In this document: positions 25,614 through 33,834 of the stretch, in pieces
How positions within the stretch are numbered: position 1 is the stretch's first letter
Layout of the letters: every line of letters starts with the position of its first letter
Assembly: GCF_030159255.1 (NCBI RefSeq)
Contig: NZ_BSCT01000055.1
Location: 1 to 37,043 of the forward strand
Direction of reading: 5' to 3'
Source of the DNA: Bradyrhizobium sp. SSBR45G
Lineage (GTDB): Bacteria; Pseudomonadota; Alphaproteobacteria; Rhizobiales; Xanthobacteraceae
Length of the DNA stretch: 37,043 nt
Position numbers and translations under genes: made by a program
The notes under the pieces: generated by a model
Databases searched by the model: none
Seen by the model: only the letters and a program-made list of their open reading frames with translations
Told to the model about the DNA's origin: nothing

Positions 25614-26594
25614 ATGCGCGCGAGCCGGTTGCTGTCCATCCTCACGACGTTGCAGGCCAAGGGCCAGGCCACCGCGCCCGAGCTGGCCGAGGCGTGCGAG
25701 GTCTCGGTGCGCACGATCTATCGCGACATTGACGCGCTCGCGGCGGCGGGCATCCCGGTCTATGCCGAGCGCGGGGCCGAGGGCGGGTTCCGCCTGCTCG
25801 ACGGCTATCGCGTGCGGCTGAACGGATTGTCCCCGGCGGAAACCGACGCGCTGTTCATGGCCGGCCTGCCCGGGCCAGCCGCCGCGCTCGGCCTCGATGC
25901 GCTGAGCACGGCGCAGACCAAGCTGGTCGCAGCGCTGCCGCAGAGCCTGCGTGCCAATGCCGGCCGCATGCAGGCGCGTTTCCATCTCGATGCGCCCGGC
26001 TGGTTCGGCGAGGCCGAGGAGCCGCCGCATCTGCGCGCCATTGCGGATGCGCTGCTCGCCGACCGGCTGGTCGACATCCGCTATCAGAGCTGGCGTGCCG
26101 AAAAGCGCCGCCGCGTCGCGCCGCTCGGGCTCGTGCTCAAGGGCGGCAGCTGGTATCTCGCAGGGAAGGTCGAGCGCAGCGTGCGCACCTACCGGGTGGC
26201 GCGGATCCTCGACTGCACCGTGACGGACGAGAGCTTCGCACGGCCTCCCGCGTTCGATCTCGCCGCGCATTGGCGGGCCGCGACCGAGCGGCTGGAAGCG
26301 GAGCTGCATCCGAACATCGCGACCGTGCGGCTGTCGCCGCTCGGCGTGAAATTGCTGGAGGTGTGGAGCCAGCCTTATGTGCGAGCGCGCACGCGTCTTG
26401 CGGATGACGCCGATGCCGATGGCTGGCGCATCGCGACCATTCCAACCGGCACGACGCTGTGGCACGCGGCCGGCGAGCTGCTGCGCTTCGGCCCCGAGGC
26501 CGACGTGCTCGACCCACCCGAGCTGCGCGCCAAGATGGCCGAGCTGGCGCAGGCGATGGCGAGGCGGTACGACGTGTCTGCGACGACGGAGTAG
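25614..26594 (+). CDS. YafY-type HTH and WYL-domain transcriptional regulator
   Basis: The 326-residue protein has an N-terminal winged helix-turn-helix of the DeoR/HTH_11 type (RASRLLSILTTLQAKGQATA through SVRTIYRDIDALAAAGIPVY). A WYL domain follows (RRRVAPLGLVLKGGSWYLAG through VRTYRVARIL), then a C-terminal WCX-like extension. WYL domains sense ligands such as nucleotides or oligonucleotides. YafY-like members in Rhizobiales commonly sit beside small enzyme genes. It begins 14 bases after the palindrome 25574-25600 and probably controls itself and the glutathione transferase. The ATG at 25614 gives the normal N terminus. Confidence 0.93.
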   Translation: MRASRLLSILTTLQAKGQATAPELAEACEVSVRTIYRDIDALAAAGIPVYAERGAEGGFRLLDGYRVRLNGLSPAETDALFMAGLPGPAAALGLDALSTAQTKLVAALPQSLRANAGRMQARFHLDAPGWFGEAEEPPHLRAIADALLADRLVDIRYQSWRAEKRRRVAPLGLVLKGGSWYLAGKVERSVRTYRVARILDCTVTDESFARPPAFDLAAHWRAATERLEAELHPNIATVRLSPLGVKLLEVWSQPYVRARTRLADDADADGWRIATIPTGTTLWHAAGELLRFGPEADVLDPPELRAKMAELAQAMARRYDVSATTE

Positions 26595-26620
26595 GTTGCG
26601 AGCAAACCGACCTATCCGCG

Positions 26621-26691
26621 TCATTGCGAGCGCAGCGAAGCAATCCAGGGCTCAGCAAGGACTCTGGATTGCTTCGCTGCGCTCGCAATGA
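26621..26691. repeat. palindromic repeat, 28-base arms, copy 2
   Basis: The arms 26621-26648 and 26664-26691 are perfectly complementary over 28 bases and match the arms at 3370-3441. The 15-base loop is different. It lies between the converging WYL regulator and TPM-protein genes, where it may also end transcription. Confidence 0.92.
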
Positions 26692-26732
26692 CCGGGTGAG
26701 AGCGGTGCAAAACAATGTCGAGATGGCGTGAG

Positions 26733-27230
26733 CTACAGCACCACCGGCGCATCGGGCAGCTCGTTCGTCTCGCCGGCGTGCGGGGGATAGTGCCTGGCGA
26801 GCTCGCGTGAGGCCGCGGCGATGCCGTAGATCGTGCCCTGCTCGAAACGGCCCTGGCGAAACTCCGCCTCCATCGCCCGGCAGATTGTCTCCCAGCCCGC
26901 CGCGCCGACCTTTGCATGGATACCGCGGTCGGCGATGATCTCGACGTCGCGATCGGCCAGCAGCAGATAGATCAGGACGCCGTTGTTGTGCGCGGTGTCC
27001 CAGATCCGCAACTGCGAGAAGATGTCGAGCGCGCGCTCGCGCGGCGGCTGGTTGCGCCACAGCGGCTGGCCGTCGAGCGCGCCTTCGACGACGAAGCGCA
27101 GCTGGCCGGCATGGGTGCGCTCGCCGTCCTTGATCGCCTGCTCGATGCGCACGAGCACGGCGGGCGTGAAGATCCGCTTCAGCTGCCAGTGGTGATGCAG
27201 AAGGTGCCGTCCGATCCGCCTGATGCCCAT
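26733..27230 (-). CDS. TPM-domain protein
   Basis: The 165-residue protein contains a TPM domain (FTPAVLVRIEQAIKDGERTH through HNNGVLIYLLLADRDVEIIA and the GIHAKVGAAGWETI segment). It has a short basic N terminus and no membrane anchor. TPM domains occur in photosystem repair and acid-phosphatase-like proteins and in bacterial envelope proteins encoded beside lemA. The ATG at 27230 begins MGIRRIGRHLLHHHW, the usual start of these short versions. A GTG at 27251 overlapping the previous stop as GTGA is an alternative that adds seven residues. It is the last gene of the lemA operon. Confidence 0.87.
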   Translation of the reverse strand: MGIRRIGRHLLHHHWQLKRIFTPAVLVRIEQAIKDGERTHAGQLRFVVEGALDGQPLWRNQPPRERALDIFSQLRIWDTAHNNGVLIYLLLADRDVEIIADRGIHAKVGAAGWETICRAMEAEFRQGRFEQGTIYGIAAASRELARHYPPHAGETNELPDAPVVL

Positions 27231-27247
27231 GGTCGCGCGCCCCGTTC

Positions 27248-28147
27248 TCACCAGCTGCCCGAGGCGCCGCCGCCGCCAAAACTGCCGCCGCCGCCGGAGA
27301 AGCTGCCGCTGTCGCTCGAGCTGCCGCTGCTCCAGCCTGATGACGACGAGCCGCTCGACCAGCCGCCGCGGCGGCCTGATGACGACGGCATCGTCGCGGG
27401 CAAGCCGCCGGCGATGAAGGCGATGACGATGCCGGCGACGCTGGACAGCAGCGCCAGCGTCATCGATCCGACCAGGACCCAGGCCAGAATTCCCATCGCG
27501 CCGCCGGTCGCCAGCGAGCCCAGCAGCCGGCCGAACAGCGTGCGCAGCACGCCGCCGAGGAAGATCGCACCGAAGAAGGCGACCGGCGCGTATGAGACGA
27601 TGGAATCGATGTCGAGATCGACGCCATGCGACGCCTGCGGCTGCGGCGCCGGCAGAGCCTCGCCATTGATCACGCCAATGATGCGATCGACCCCGGCGTC
27701 GATGCCGCCGGCGAAATCGCCGCTGCGGAACCTCGGCGTGATGACCTCGTCGATGATGCGGCGGGCGGTGACGTCGGTGAGGCTGCCTTCGAGGCCGTAG
27801 CCGACCTCGATGCGAAGCTTGCGGTCGTTCTTGGCGACCACCAGCAGCGCGCCGTCGTCGACCTTCTTGCGGCCGATCTTCCAGGCTTCGGCAACGCGGA
27901 TCGTGAACTGCTCGATCGCCTCCGGCTGCGTCGTCGGCACGATCAGCACCGCGACCTGGCTGCCCTTGCGGGTCTCCAGATCCCTCAGCTTCTGCGTCAG
28001 GCTGGCGATATCGGACGAGGACAGCGTGCCGGTCTGATCGACGACGCGGCCTGTGAGTTGCGGCACCGCGACGTCGGCCAGCACCATTGTGGCGAGGCAG
28101 ACGAGCAACGTCGCAAGCAGCGCCTTGACGGCCGAGCGCACGCGCAA
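27248..28147 (-). CDS. YgcG-type TPM-domain membrane protein
   Basis: This is a 299-residue envelope protein: a signal peptide (AVKALLATLLVCLATMVLA), a periplasmic TPM domain (GRVVDQTGTLSSSDIASL through RIIDEVITPRFRSGDFAGGI), and two membrane segments near residues 185-250. A Gly/Ser-rich tail ends SFSGGGGSFGGGGASGSW. This is the classic partner of LemA. The start is TTG at 28147, with GGAG nine bases upstream and an in-frame stop just before it. The gap from the lemA stop is 15 bases and the next gene overlaps or follows within 20, so the three form one operon. The function is not settled for any member of the family. Confidence 0.9.
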   Translation of the reverse strand: MRVRSAVKALLATLLVCLATMVLADVAVPQLTGRVVDQTGTLSSSDIASLTQKLRDLETRKGSQVAVLIVPTTQPEAIEQFTIRVAEAWKIGRKKVDDGALLVVAKNDRKLRIEVGYGLEGSLTDVTARRIIDEVITPRFRSGDFAGGIDAGVDRIIGVINGEALPAPQPQASHGVDLDIDSIVSYAPVAFFGAIFLGGVLRTLFGRLLGSLATGGAMGILAWVLVGSMTLALLSSVAGIVIAFIAGGLPATMPSSSGRRGGWSSGSSSSGWSSGSSSDSGSFSGGGGSFGGGGASGSW

Positions 28148-28162
28148 GATCGGATGCTCCGG

Positions 28163-28774
28163 CTATTTGGCGGGCGCTGGCGACGGCGCGTTGAAGTCGA
28201 CCTTCGGCGCGACCGAGATCTCACGCTCGTTCTCGACCGTGAAGTTGGCCTTCTCCTTGTAGCCGAACGCCATCGCGGTCAGATTGTTCGGGAAGGTGCG
28301 GATGCCGACGTTATACTCCTGCACCGACTTGATGTAGCGGTTGCGCGCCACCGTGATGCGGTTCTCGGTGCCTTCGAGCTGGGACATCAGGTCGCGGAAC
28401 AGCGCATCCGATTTCAGCTGCGGATAGTTTTCGGTCACGACCAGCAGCCGCGACAGCGCGCTGCTCAATTCACCCTGGGCGGCCTGGAACTTCTGCAGCG
28501 CAGCGGGATCGTTGACGACGTCGGGCGTGGCCTGCACGCTGCCGACCTTGGCGCGGGCGTTGGTGACGCCGAGCAGCACGTCCTTTTCCTGCTGGGCAAA
28601 GCCCTTGACGCTGTTGACCAGGTTGGGAACCAGATCGGCGCGGCGCTGGTACTGGTTGACCACCTCGGACCAGGCCGCCTTGACCTGCTCGTCATTGGTC
28701 TGGATGGCGTTGTAGCCGCAATTGGTCAGGCTCAGCGTCATGAGCGCCGCCAGCACGGTCAGCAATCTCCGCAT
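28163..28774 (-). CDS. lemA: LemA family lipoprotein
   Basis: The 203-residue protein is a LemA homologue. A lipobox places the acylated Cys at residue 19 (LSLTNC). The conserved YNAIQTNDEQVKAAWSEVVN and YQRRADLVPNLVNSVKG segments follow, and then the long helices typical of the family. LemA proteins are membrane-anchored, extracytoplasmic four-helix bundles of unknown activity, almost always co-encoded with TPM proteins. The ATG at 28774 is preceded by GGGGG. An in-frame upstream extension to 28945 lacks family character and overlaps the neighbour, so it is rejected. It is first in the lemA-TPM-TPM operon. Confidence 0.93.
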   Translation of the reverse strand: MRRLLTVLAALMTLSLTNCGYNAIQTNDEQVKAAWSEVVNQYQRRADLVPNLVNSVKGFAQQEKDVLLGVTNARAKVGSVQATPDVVNDPAALQKFQAAQGELSSALSRLLVVTENYPQLKSDALFRDLMSQLEGTENRITVARNRYIKSVQEYNVGIRTFPNNLTAMAFGYKEKANFTVENEREISVAPKVDFNAPSPAPAK

Positions 28775-28904
28775 CGCAATTTCCCCCTTCGGCCGACCGC
28801 GCCCGGGAACTTTGTCCGGGCGCGGCGTTGCCTTCGCAAGGTGAGATAGGCGACATCGCGGCAAAATGAAAGGCTGCGGATCGCAGCGTTGCGTCGCGGC
28901 TGCC

Positions 28905-29225
28905 TCAGCGCGTGACGGTGCTGCTGCGGCTGACGGTGCCGCCATTGGGCCCGGTGGTCGTTCCGGTATGGGTGCAGGTGCCGCCGGCGCAGGACGTCTC
29001 GCCGCTGTTGGTCACGACGCGGCCGCGCGGGCCGGTGTAGGTGCCGCCATGGCTGCGGCTGCAGCTGCCGCCGACACAGCCGCCCGAGGCGGAGGTCGAC
29101 CACGTGCCGCCGCGCGGACCCATGCCGCCGCCGCTGCGCGTCCAGGCATTTGCGCCCGAGGTGCCCAGGGCCATCACCATGGCGCCGATCGCGACAGCCG
29201 CGAATGAGGTCCGAACTGAAAGCAT
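28905..29225 (-). CDS. small secreted Gly/Ser/Thr-rich protein with two CxGGxC motifs
   Basis: The 106-residue protein has a clear signal peptide (TSFAAVAIGAMVMALGTSGANA). The mature 80 residues contain two motifs of the form CxGG(S/T)C, at 50-55 (CVGGSC) and 79-84 (CAGGTC). They lie between three GPxG landmarks (residues 36, 65 and 92), suggesting an internally duplicated unit of about 28 residues. The cysteines could form disulfides or bind metal in the periplasm. I associate it with Bradyrhizobium hypothetical proteins but know no function. It is divergent from an OmpR-type regulator whose putative binding repeat lies between them. Confidence 0.75.
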   Translation of the reverse strand: MLSVRTSFAAVAIGAMVMALGTSGANAWTRSGGGMGPRGGTWSTSASGGCVGGSCSRSHGGTYTGPRGRVVTNSGETSCAGGTCTHTGTTTGPNGGTVSRSSTVTR

Positions 29226-29315
29226 CTGTCTCTCCTGTTACGTCACCACCGCCTCATGGCGTAGACGGAGCATCACCCACCAAGTTTGCGGGCGGTTTGC
29301 AGGAAGGGGCGACAG

Positions 29316-29335
29316 TGTAACGTTTTGTAACGGTC
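29316..29335 (+). promoter_or_regulatory. direct repeat TGTAACG, possible response-regulator site
   Basis: TGTAACGTTT (29316-29325) is followed immediately by TGTAACGGTC (29326-29335). Two half sites at exactly ten-base spacing are the typical binding pattern of OmpR-family regulators. It lies 50 bases before the regulator start at 29385 and 90 bases from the divergent secreted-protein gene. Confidence 0.6.
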
Positions 29336-29384
29336 CTCCGGGCGGGGTTGCCCGGCACAACGAGGTGTTCTTAAAGCTATCAGC

Positions 29385-30092
29385 ATGGACCAGCGGCCCC
29401 ATCTCCTGATCATCGAGGACGACATCGAGATCCGCAGCCTGCTGCGCGACCATCTCGCGCGCGAAGGTTTTCGCGTCGATGTCGGCGACGGCGGCGCGGC
29501 GCTGGACCGGTTTCGCAACACCTTCGGCGATCCTGATCTCGTCGTGCTCGACATCATGCTGCCGGGCGAGGATGGACTTTCCATTTGCCGCCGGCTGCGC
29601 GCGACCTCGCGGGTGCCGATCCTGATGCTGACGGCCAAGGGCGACGAGATCGACCGCATCGTCGGGCTCGAGATGGGCGCCGACGACTACCTGCCAAAGC
29701 CGTTCAGCCCGCGCGAACTGGTGGCGCGCATCCGCGCCATCCTGCGCCGCGCCGAGCCGGCGCCGCTGGAAAACCGCCGCTTCCTCGTCAATGCGAAGCT
29801 CACGGTCGATCTCGACAAGCGCGAGATCGCGCATGCGGAGGAAGGGCCGCTGCCGCTGACCAGCGCCGAGTTCGAGCTGCTCGGCTGCTTCCTGGTCAGG
29901 CCCAACCGCGTGCTGTCGCGCGAGCAGCTGATGGACTGGACCCGCGGCCGGCAGGCCGATCCGCTCGACCGCACCATCGACGTGCAGGTCAGCCGGCTGC
30001 GCAAGAAGATCGAGCGCGAGGGCGAGGACGAGCTGATCAAGACGGTGCGCAGCGCCGGCTACATCTTCACCGGCTCGGTCAAGGAGCTTTAA
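29385..30092 (+). CDS. OmpR-family response regulator
   Basis: This is a 235-residue two-domain regulator. The receiver has the acidic pocket E11, D12 and D13, the phospho-acceptor Asp56 (LVVLDIMLP), Thr83 and Lys105 (PKPF). The C-terminal winged helix carries LTSAEFELLGCFLVRPNRVL and IDVQVSRLRKKIE. It starts with ATG at 29385. Four bases separate its stop from the histidine-kinase start, so the pair is co-translated. The likely site of autoregulation is the TGTAACG direct repeat upstream. The stimulus is unknown; the divergent small secreted protein is a candidate target. Confidence 0.95.
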   Translation: MDQRPHLLIIEDDIEIRSLLRDHLAREGFRVDVGDGGAALDRFRNTFGDPDLVVLDIMLPGEDGLSICRRLRATSRVPILMLTAKGDEIDRIVGLEMGADDYLPKPFSPRELVARIRAILRRAEPAPLENRRFLVNAKLTVDLDKREIAHAEEGPLPLTSAEFELLGCFLVRPNRVLSREQLMDWTRGRQADPLDRTIDVQVSRLRKKIEREGEDELIKTVRSAGYIFTGSVKEL

Positions 30093-30095
30093 GCC

Positions 30096-31457
30096 GTGCT
30101 CGGGCGTCTCGGCTTCGCCGGCCGGCTGATGGCCATCGTGCTGTTCGCGCTGATTGCGCTGTGGGCGGTCGGCCTCGGCTGGCTGTTCCTGAGCGAATCG
30201 CGCGAGGACATCTTCAGGCGGCTGTTTCCGGTCCCTGAGCAGGTCAGCGCCATCGTCCAGCTGATCGAGAGCGCCGGGCCGGCAGATCGTCCCCTGGTCC
30301 TGAAGGCGGTGAGCAGCGAACGTCTCCAGGTCACGCTGACGCAGGAGCGGCCCGAGGCCTCCGCGGAGGCCGTGCGCCGGCCGCTCGCCGAACAATTCCT
30401 GACGTTATATCTGCAGTCGCTGCAGCCGCGCGACGTGATCGTGCTGAGGCCCCGCGCCGGGCTGCCGCGCTGGCGCGACTGGCACATCGGCGACAATTGG
30501 CGCAACGTCGGCCGCTCGGTACGTTTTGCCGTGTCGCTGCGCGACCACGGCTACCTCGTGTTCGAAGCCAGCGGTGTCACCGGTCGACGCCTTCTCGGCC
30601 TGCCGCCCGGCTTCGGCGTCGGCCTGCTCGGCGCGCTGATCGGCATGGCCGCCGTGATCGCGATCGCGCGCGAGGCGCGCCCCTTGCGCCAGCTCAGCCA
30701 GTCGCTCGGCCAGTTCAGCAGCGATGCGACCGCGGTTCACGTGAAGCCGGCGGGCGCGCCGGAGATCCGCAGGCTGATCACGGCCGTGAACGACATGCAG
30801 ACCCGCATCTCCGAGCTGGTGCGCGGCCGCACGCTGCTGCTCGGCGCGGTGTCGCACGATCTCAAGACCTACATCACCCGGCTGCGGCTGCGCGTCGAGC
30901 GCCTGCCCGAGGAGGAGCAGCGCGACAAGGCCGCCGCCGACCTGGACGAGATGACACGCCTGCTGGAGGACGCCCTCGCTGTATCCCGCGGCGGCTTCGC
31001 CGCGATCCAGCGGCAGCCGGTCGATCTCAAGGCTCTGCTCGCGGAGATCGTCGAGGACCGGCGCCAGAGCGGAGCGCGCATCCAGGCCGAGCTCGGCCAT
31101 GGACCGCTGAACGTTCTGGCCGAGCCGACGGCGCTGCGGCGCCTGTTCATCAATCTGATCGAGAATGCGCTGCGCTTCGCGACACGCTGCACCGTGCGAC
31201 AACTGCCCGGCCGCGAGGTCGTGATCGCGATCGACGACGACGGCCCGGGAATTCCGCCAGACGCCCGCAACGCGGTGTTCGAGCCATTCTTCCGGCTCGA
31301 TAATTCCCGCAGCCGCAGCACCGGCGGCAGCGGGCTGGGTCTCGCCATCGTCAAGCAGATCGCCGACGCGCATGGCGCGAGCCTCGATCTGTCGACCTCG
31401 CCCGAAGGCGGCCTGCGGATGCGCATCGCATTTCCTTCCGATGCGTCGGTTCGGTGA
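30096..31457 (+). CDS. EnvZ-like sensor histidine kinase
   Basis: The 453-residue kinase has an N-terminal membrane helix (RLMAIVLFALIALWAVGLGW), a periplasmic sensor of about 130 residues, and a second helix near residues 170-192. A HAMP segment follows, then the H-box with His254 (AVSHDLKTYITRLRLRVE). The N-box (NLIENALRFA), G1 (DDDGPGIP) and G2 (GSGLGLAIVKQ) are all present. The HDLKT variant of the H-box is typical of EnvZ-like kinases of Rhizobiales. The start is GTG at 30096, with AAGGAG upstream. The sensor domain is not one I can name, so the signal is unknown. Confidence 0.93.
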   Translation: MLGRLGFAGRLMAIVLFALIALWAVGLGWLFLSESREDIFRRLFPVPEQVSAIVQLIESAGPADRPLVLKAVSSERLQVTLTQERPEASAEAVRRPLAEQFLTLYLQSLQPRDVIVLRPRAGLPRWRDWHIGDNWRNVGRSVRFAVSLRDHGYLVFEASGVTGRRLLGLPPGFGVGLLGALIGMAAVIAIAREARPLRQLSQSLGQFSSDATAVHVKPAGAPEIRRLITAVNDMQTRISELVRGRTLLLGAVSHDLKTYITRLRLRVERLPEEEQRDKAAADLDEMTRLLEDALAVSRGGFAAIQRQPVDLKALLAEIVEDRRQSGARIQAELGHGPLNVLAEPTALRRLFINLIENALRFATRCTVRQLPGREVVIAIDDDGPGIPPDARNAVFEPFFRLDNSRSRSTGGSGLGLAIVKQIADAHGASLDLSTSPEGGLRMRIAFPSDASVR

Positions 31458-31904
31458 AGCGATCTCTCTCGGCACGGGTGCTGCAACCTCTCCCCGCCCT
31501 TTGCGGCAGGGCTATCGCATATGACCAATCTAAGTTTTTCGCGAAACCGTCTCCACATCGTCATGCCCGGGCTTGTCCCGGCCATGACGGCGTGGAAACA
31601 GACGAGCACAACACTTCGATCGTCAAATCGATAGCCCCGCCCTTTGCGGGGAGAGGTCGGATTGCGCAGCAATCCGGGTGGGCATGGCACATCCGGAGTC
31701 AGGATCAAGGTCCATCGGACGGGCACGACGACTACGCCTCCGATGGAAACCATGGGGGCGTGTCCCCTATCAAGTTTGCGCAGATGGCGAGAATTAGTTC
31801 GCAGTAGAACAGCTGCACCGCCCGTGCCGCTGCCCCTCACCCCGACCCTCTCCCCGTGAAGAACGGGGAGAGGGAGCCTACCGTGGTCGCGGTATCCGAG
31901 ACGC
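31458..31904. repeat. non-coding stretch with Bradyrhizobium repeats
   Basis: About 31470-31660 carries a divergent copy of the repeat found at 1-310: GGGCTATCGCATATGA, TCGTCATGCCCGGGC, and GACGAGCACAACACTTCGA matching GACGAGCGCAACACTTCGA at position 38. The rest, to 31845, shows nothing I recognise. No real gene is present. Confidence 0.75.
31846..31874 (-). terminator. hairpin after the ABC transporter operon
   Basis: CCCTCTCCCCGT (31846-31857) pairs perfectly with ACGGGGAGAGGG (31863-31874) around five bases. It lies 30 bases past the stop of the binding-protein gene at 31905 and is also a common Bradyrhizobium palindrome, so it may be both repeat and terminator. Confidence 0.55.
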
Positions 31905-32915
31905 TCAGCTGCCCTTGCGGTCGCGCAGCTGGGTCACGAACATGTCTTGCCAGCTCGCCGGCTTGACCTTGATCGAACCGACGCCGTGCATGAACTCGGC
32001 GATCTTCAGCACGCCTTCCGGCGTCGACGAGAACCAGGTGTCCTTGTCCTGGAGCATCTCCAGCACCTCCTCCTTGGTGGTCTTCACCTTGGCGGTGCGG
32101 GCGTAGATCTCGGCGGCGGCGGCCTTGTCGTTGGCGATCAGCGTGCAGGCCTCGTCAAGCGCATCGAGGAAGGCCTGCACGACCTTGGGATTCGCATCGA
32201 CGAACCGCTTGGGGGCGAACACCACGTCCATCGTCAGCCGTCCGAGCACGTCGGCGGAATTCGCGACGCGATGGATCTTGGAATCCTTGAGCTCGATGTA
32301 GGAGAACGGCGGCGAGGTGAAATGCGCCGTGATCTCGGTCTTGCCCGAGACCAGCGCCGCCACCGCTTCCGGATGCGGCAGGCCGACCGTCATCGGATCG
32401 AGCTTGGCGTAGTTCTCCTTGCCGAACTCCTGCGCCGCCATCATCTGCAGCATGACAGCCGACAGCGAGGTCTTGATGCCCGGCAGCGCGATCTTGTCAC
32501 TGGACTTGAAATCCTTCAGCGACTTGATCTCCGGGTTGTTGCTGTTCATCCACAGCGAGGTCGAGGAGAGGCCGCTGACGCCGACCACCTCCACCGCCGG
32601 AATGCCCTTGGCCTTGGCCCACAGCGTGATGAAGCCGGGCGCGCCGGTGCCGGCGATGTCGAGCGAGCCCGCCATCATCGCATCGTTGATGATGTTGCCG
32701 CCGTCGAGCAGCTGCCAGCTCACCTTGAACGGACCGAGCCCGGCCTTCTCGGCCTGCTTCTCCATCAGCTTCTGATCCTCCATCACGATCAGCGGCAGAT
32801 AGAGGATGCCGTAGCCCTTGGAGAGGCGGATCTCCTTGACTTCGGCCTGTGCGGCGGTGGTGGCGAGCAGCGTGGCGAGGCTGATCGCGGCGACGATTGA
32901 TTTGCTCCAGGACAT
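31905..32915 (-). CDS. ABC transporter substrate-binding protein (NMT1/SsuA-like)
   Basis: This is a 336-residue periplasmic protein. Its signal peptide ends TTAAQA, and the mature part begins VKEIRLSKGYGILYLPLIVM, as in the nitrate/sulfonate/taurine binding family. The GGNIINDAMMAGSLDIAGTG stretch is the family's ligand-loop region. The substrate is not readable. The ATG at 32915 gives a proper signal peptide; a much longer in-frame extension upstream overlaps the permease gene and is rejected. It is the third gene of the operon (ATPase, permease, binding protein). Confidence 0.9.
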   Translation of the reverse strand: MSWSKSIVAAISLATLLATTAAQAEVKEIRLSKGYGILYLPLIVMEDQKLMEKQAEKAGLGPFKVSWQLLDGGNIINDAMMAGSLDIAGTGAPGFITLWAKAKGIPAVEVVGVSGLSSTSLWMNSNNPEIKSLKDFKSSDKIALPGIKTSLSAVMLQMMAAQEFGKENYAKLDPMTVGLPHPEAVAALVSGKTEITAHFTSPPFSYIELKDSKIHRVANSADVLGRLTMDVVFAPKRFVDANPKVVQAFLDALDEACTLIANDKAAAAEIYARTAKVKTTKEEVLEMLQDKDTWFSSTPEGVLKIAEFMHGVGSIKVKPASWQDMFVTQLRDRKGS

Positions 32916-32950
32916 GGTCGTCTCCCTTGTTGTTATGGTTATAGCCGAAT

Positions 32951-33817
32951 TCAGTGCTGCATGCCCCAGCGCCGCACCGTCTTGCGCTCGATCGTCGCAA
33001 ACACGACGTTCTCGACCACGAGGCCGATGAAGATCACCGTGAACAGGCCGGCGAACACGTTGGCCGTCTCCAGCTGGTTGCGGTTCTCGAAGATGAACCA
33101 GCCGAGCCCGCCCGAGCCCGAGGACACGCCGAACACCAGCTCGGCCGCGATCAGGGTACGCCAGGCGAAGGCCCAGCCCACTTTGAGACCGGTGAGGATC
33201 GCCGGGAATGCGGCGGGGATCAGGATGAAGCGCACCAGCTTCAGCCCGCGCAGGCCGTAGTTCAGGCCGACCATGCGCAGCGTGTTGGAGACCGAGCGGA
33301 AGCCCGAATGGGTGTTGAGCGCGATAGCCCACAGCACCGAATGCACCAGCACGAAGATGATGCTGCCCTTGCCGAGACCAAACCAGATCAGCGCCAGCGG
33401 CAGCAATGCGATCGCCGGCAGCGGGTTGAACATCGAGGTCAGCGCCTCCAGCATGTCGGCGCCGATCCGCGAGCCGATCGCGATCGTGGTCAGCACCGCA
33501 GCGAGCGCAATGCCGACGCCGTAGCCGATCAGCAGCGTCTCCAGCGACACCAGGGTGCGCGCCGGGATGACGCCGTTGCCGATGTTCTCGAAGAACGCGG
33601 ACAGCGTGTCGGTGAAGGTGGGAAACAGCAAGGGATTGCCGAGCCACAGGCCATAGGCCTGCCACAGCGCGGCCAGCGCCACCAGGATGATGGCCTTGCG
33701 GACCGCACCGATGTGGTAGATGCGCTCGATGATGGACAGGCTCGCCTCGACCTTGATGTCGCCGAGGGGCGTGTCTGCATTGACGATTTCGGGGCGCAGT
33801 GCCAGCGTCTCGCTCAT
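32951..33817 (-). CDS. ABC transporter permease (SsuC/TauC-like)
   Basis: This is a 288-residue inner-membrane permease with about six helices. The family's EAA-type cytoplasmic loop is seen in AWRTLIAAELVFGVSSGSGG. It ends VVENVVFATIERKTVRRWGM, the common tail of SsuC/TauC/NrtB proteins. The ATG at 33817 (MSETLALRPEIV) is used. An in-frame upstream extension lies inside the ATPase gene and is rejected. Seventeen bases separate it from the ATPase stop and 35 from the binding-protein start, confirming one operon. Confidence 0.92.
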   Translation of the reverse strand: MSETLALRPEIVNADTPLGDIKVEASLSIIERIYHIGAVRKAIILVALAALWQAYGLWLGNPLLFPTFTDTLSAFFENIGNGVIPARTLVSLETLLIGYGVGIALAAVLTTIAIGSRIGADMLEALTSMFNPLPAIALLPLALIWFGLGKGSIIFVLVHSVLWAIALNTHSGFRSVSNTLRMVGLNYGLRGLKLVRFILIPAAFPAILTGLKVGWAFAWRTLIAAELVFGVSSGSGGLGWFIFENRNQLETANVFAGLFTVIFIGLVVENVVFATIERKTVRRWGMQH

Positions 33818-33834
33818 GATCTCTCTCCCGTCCC

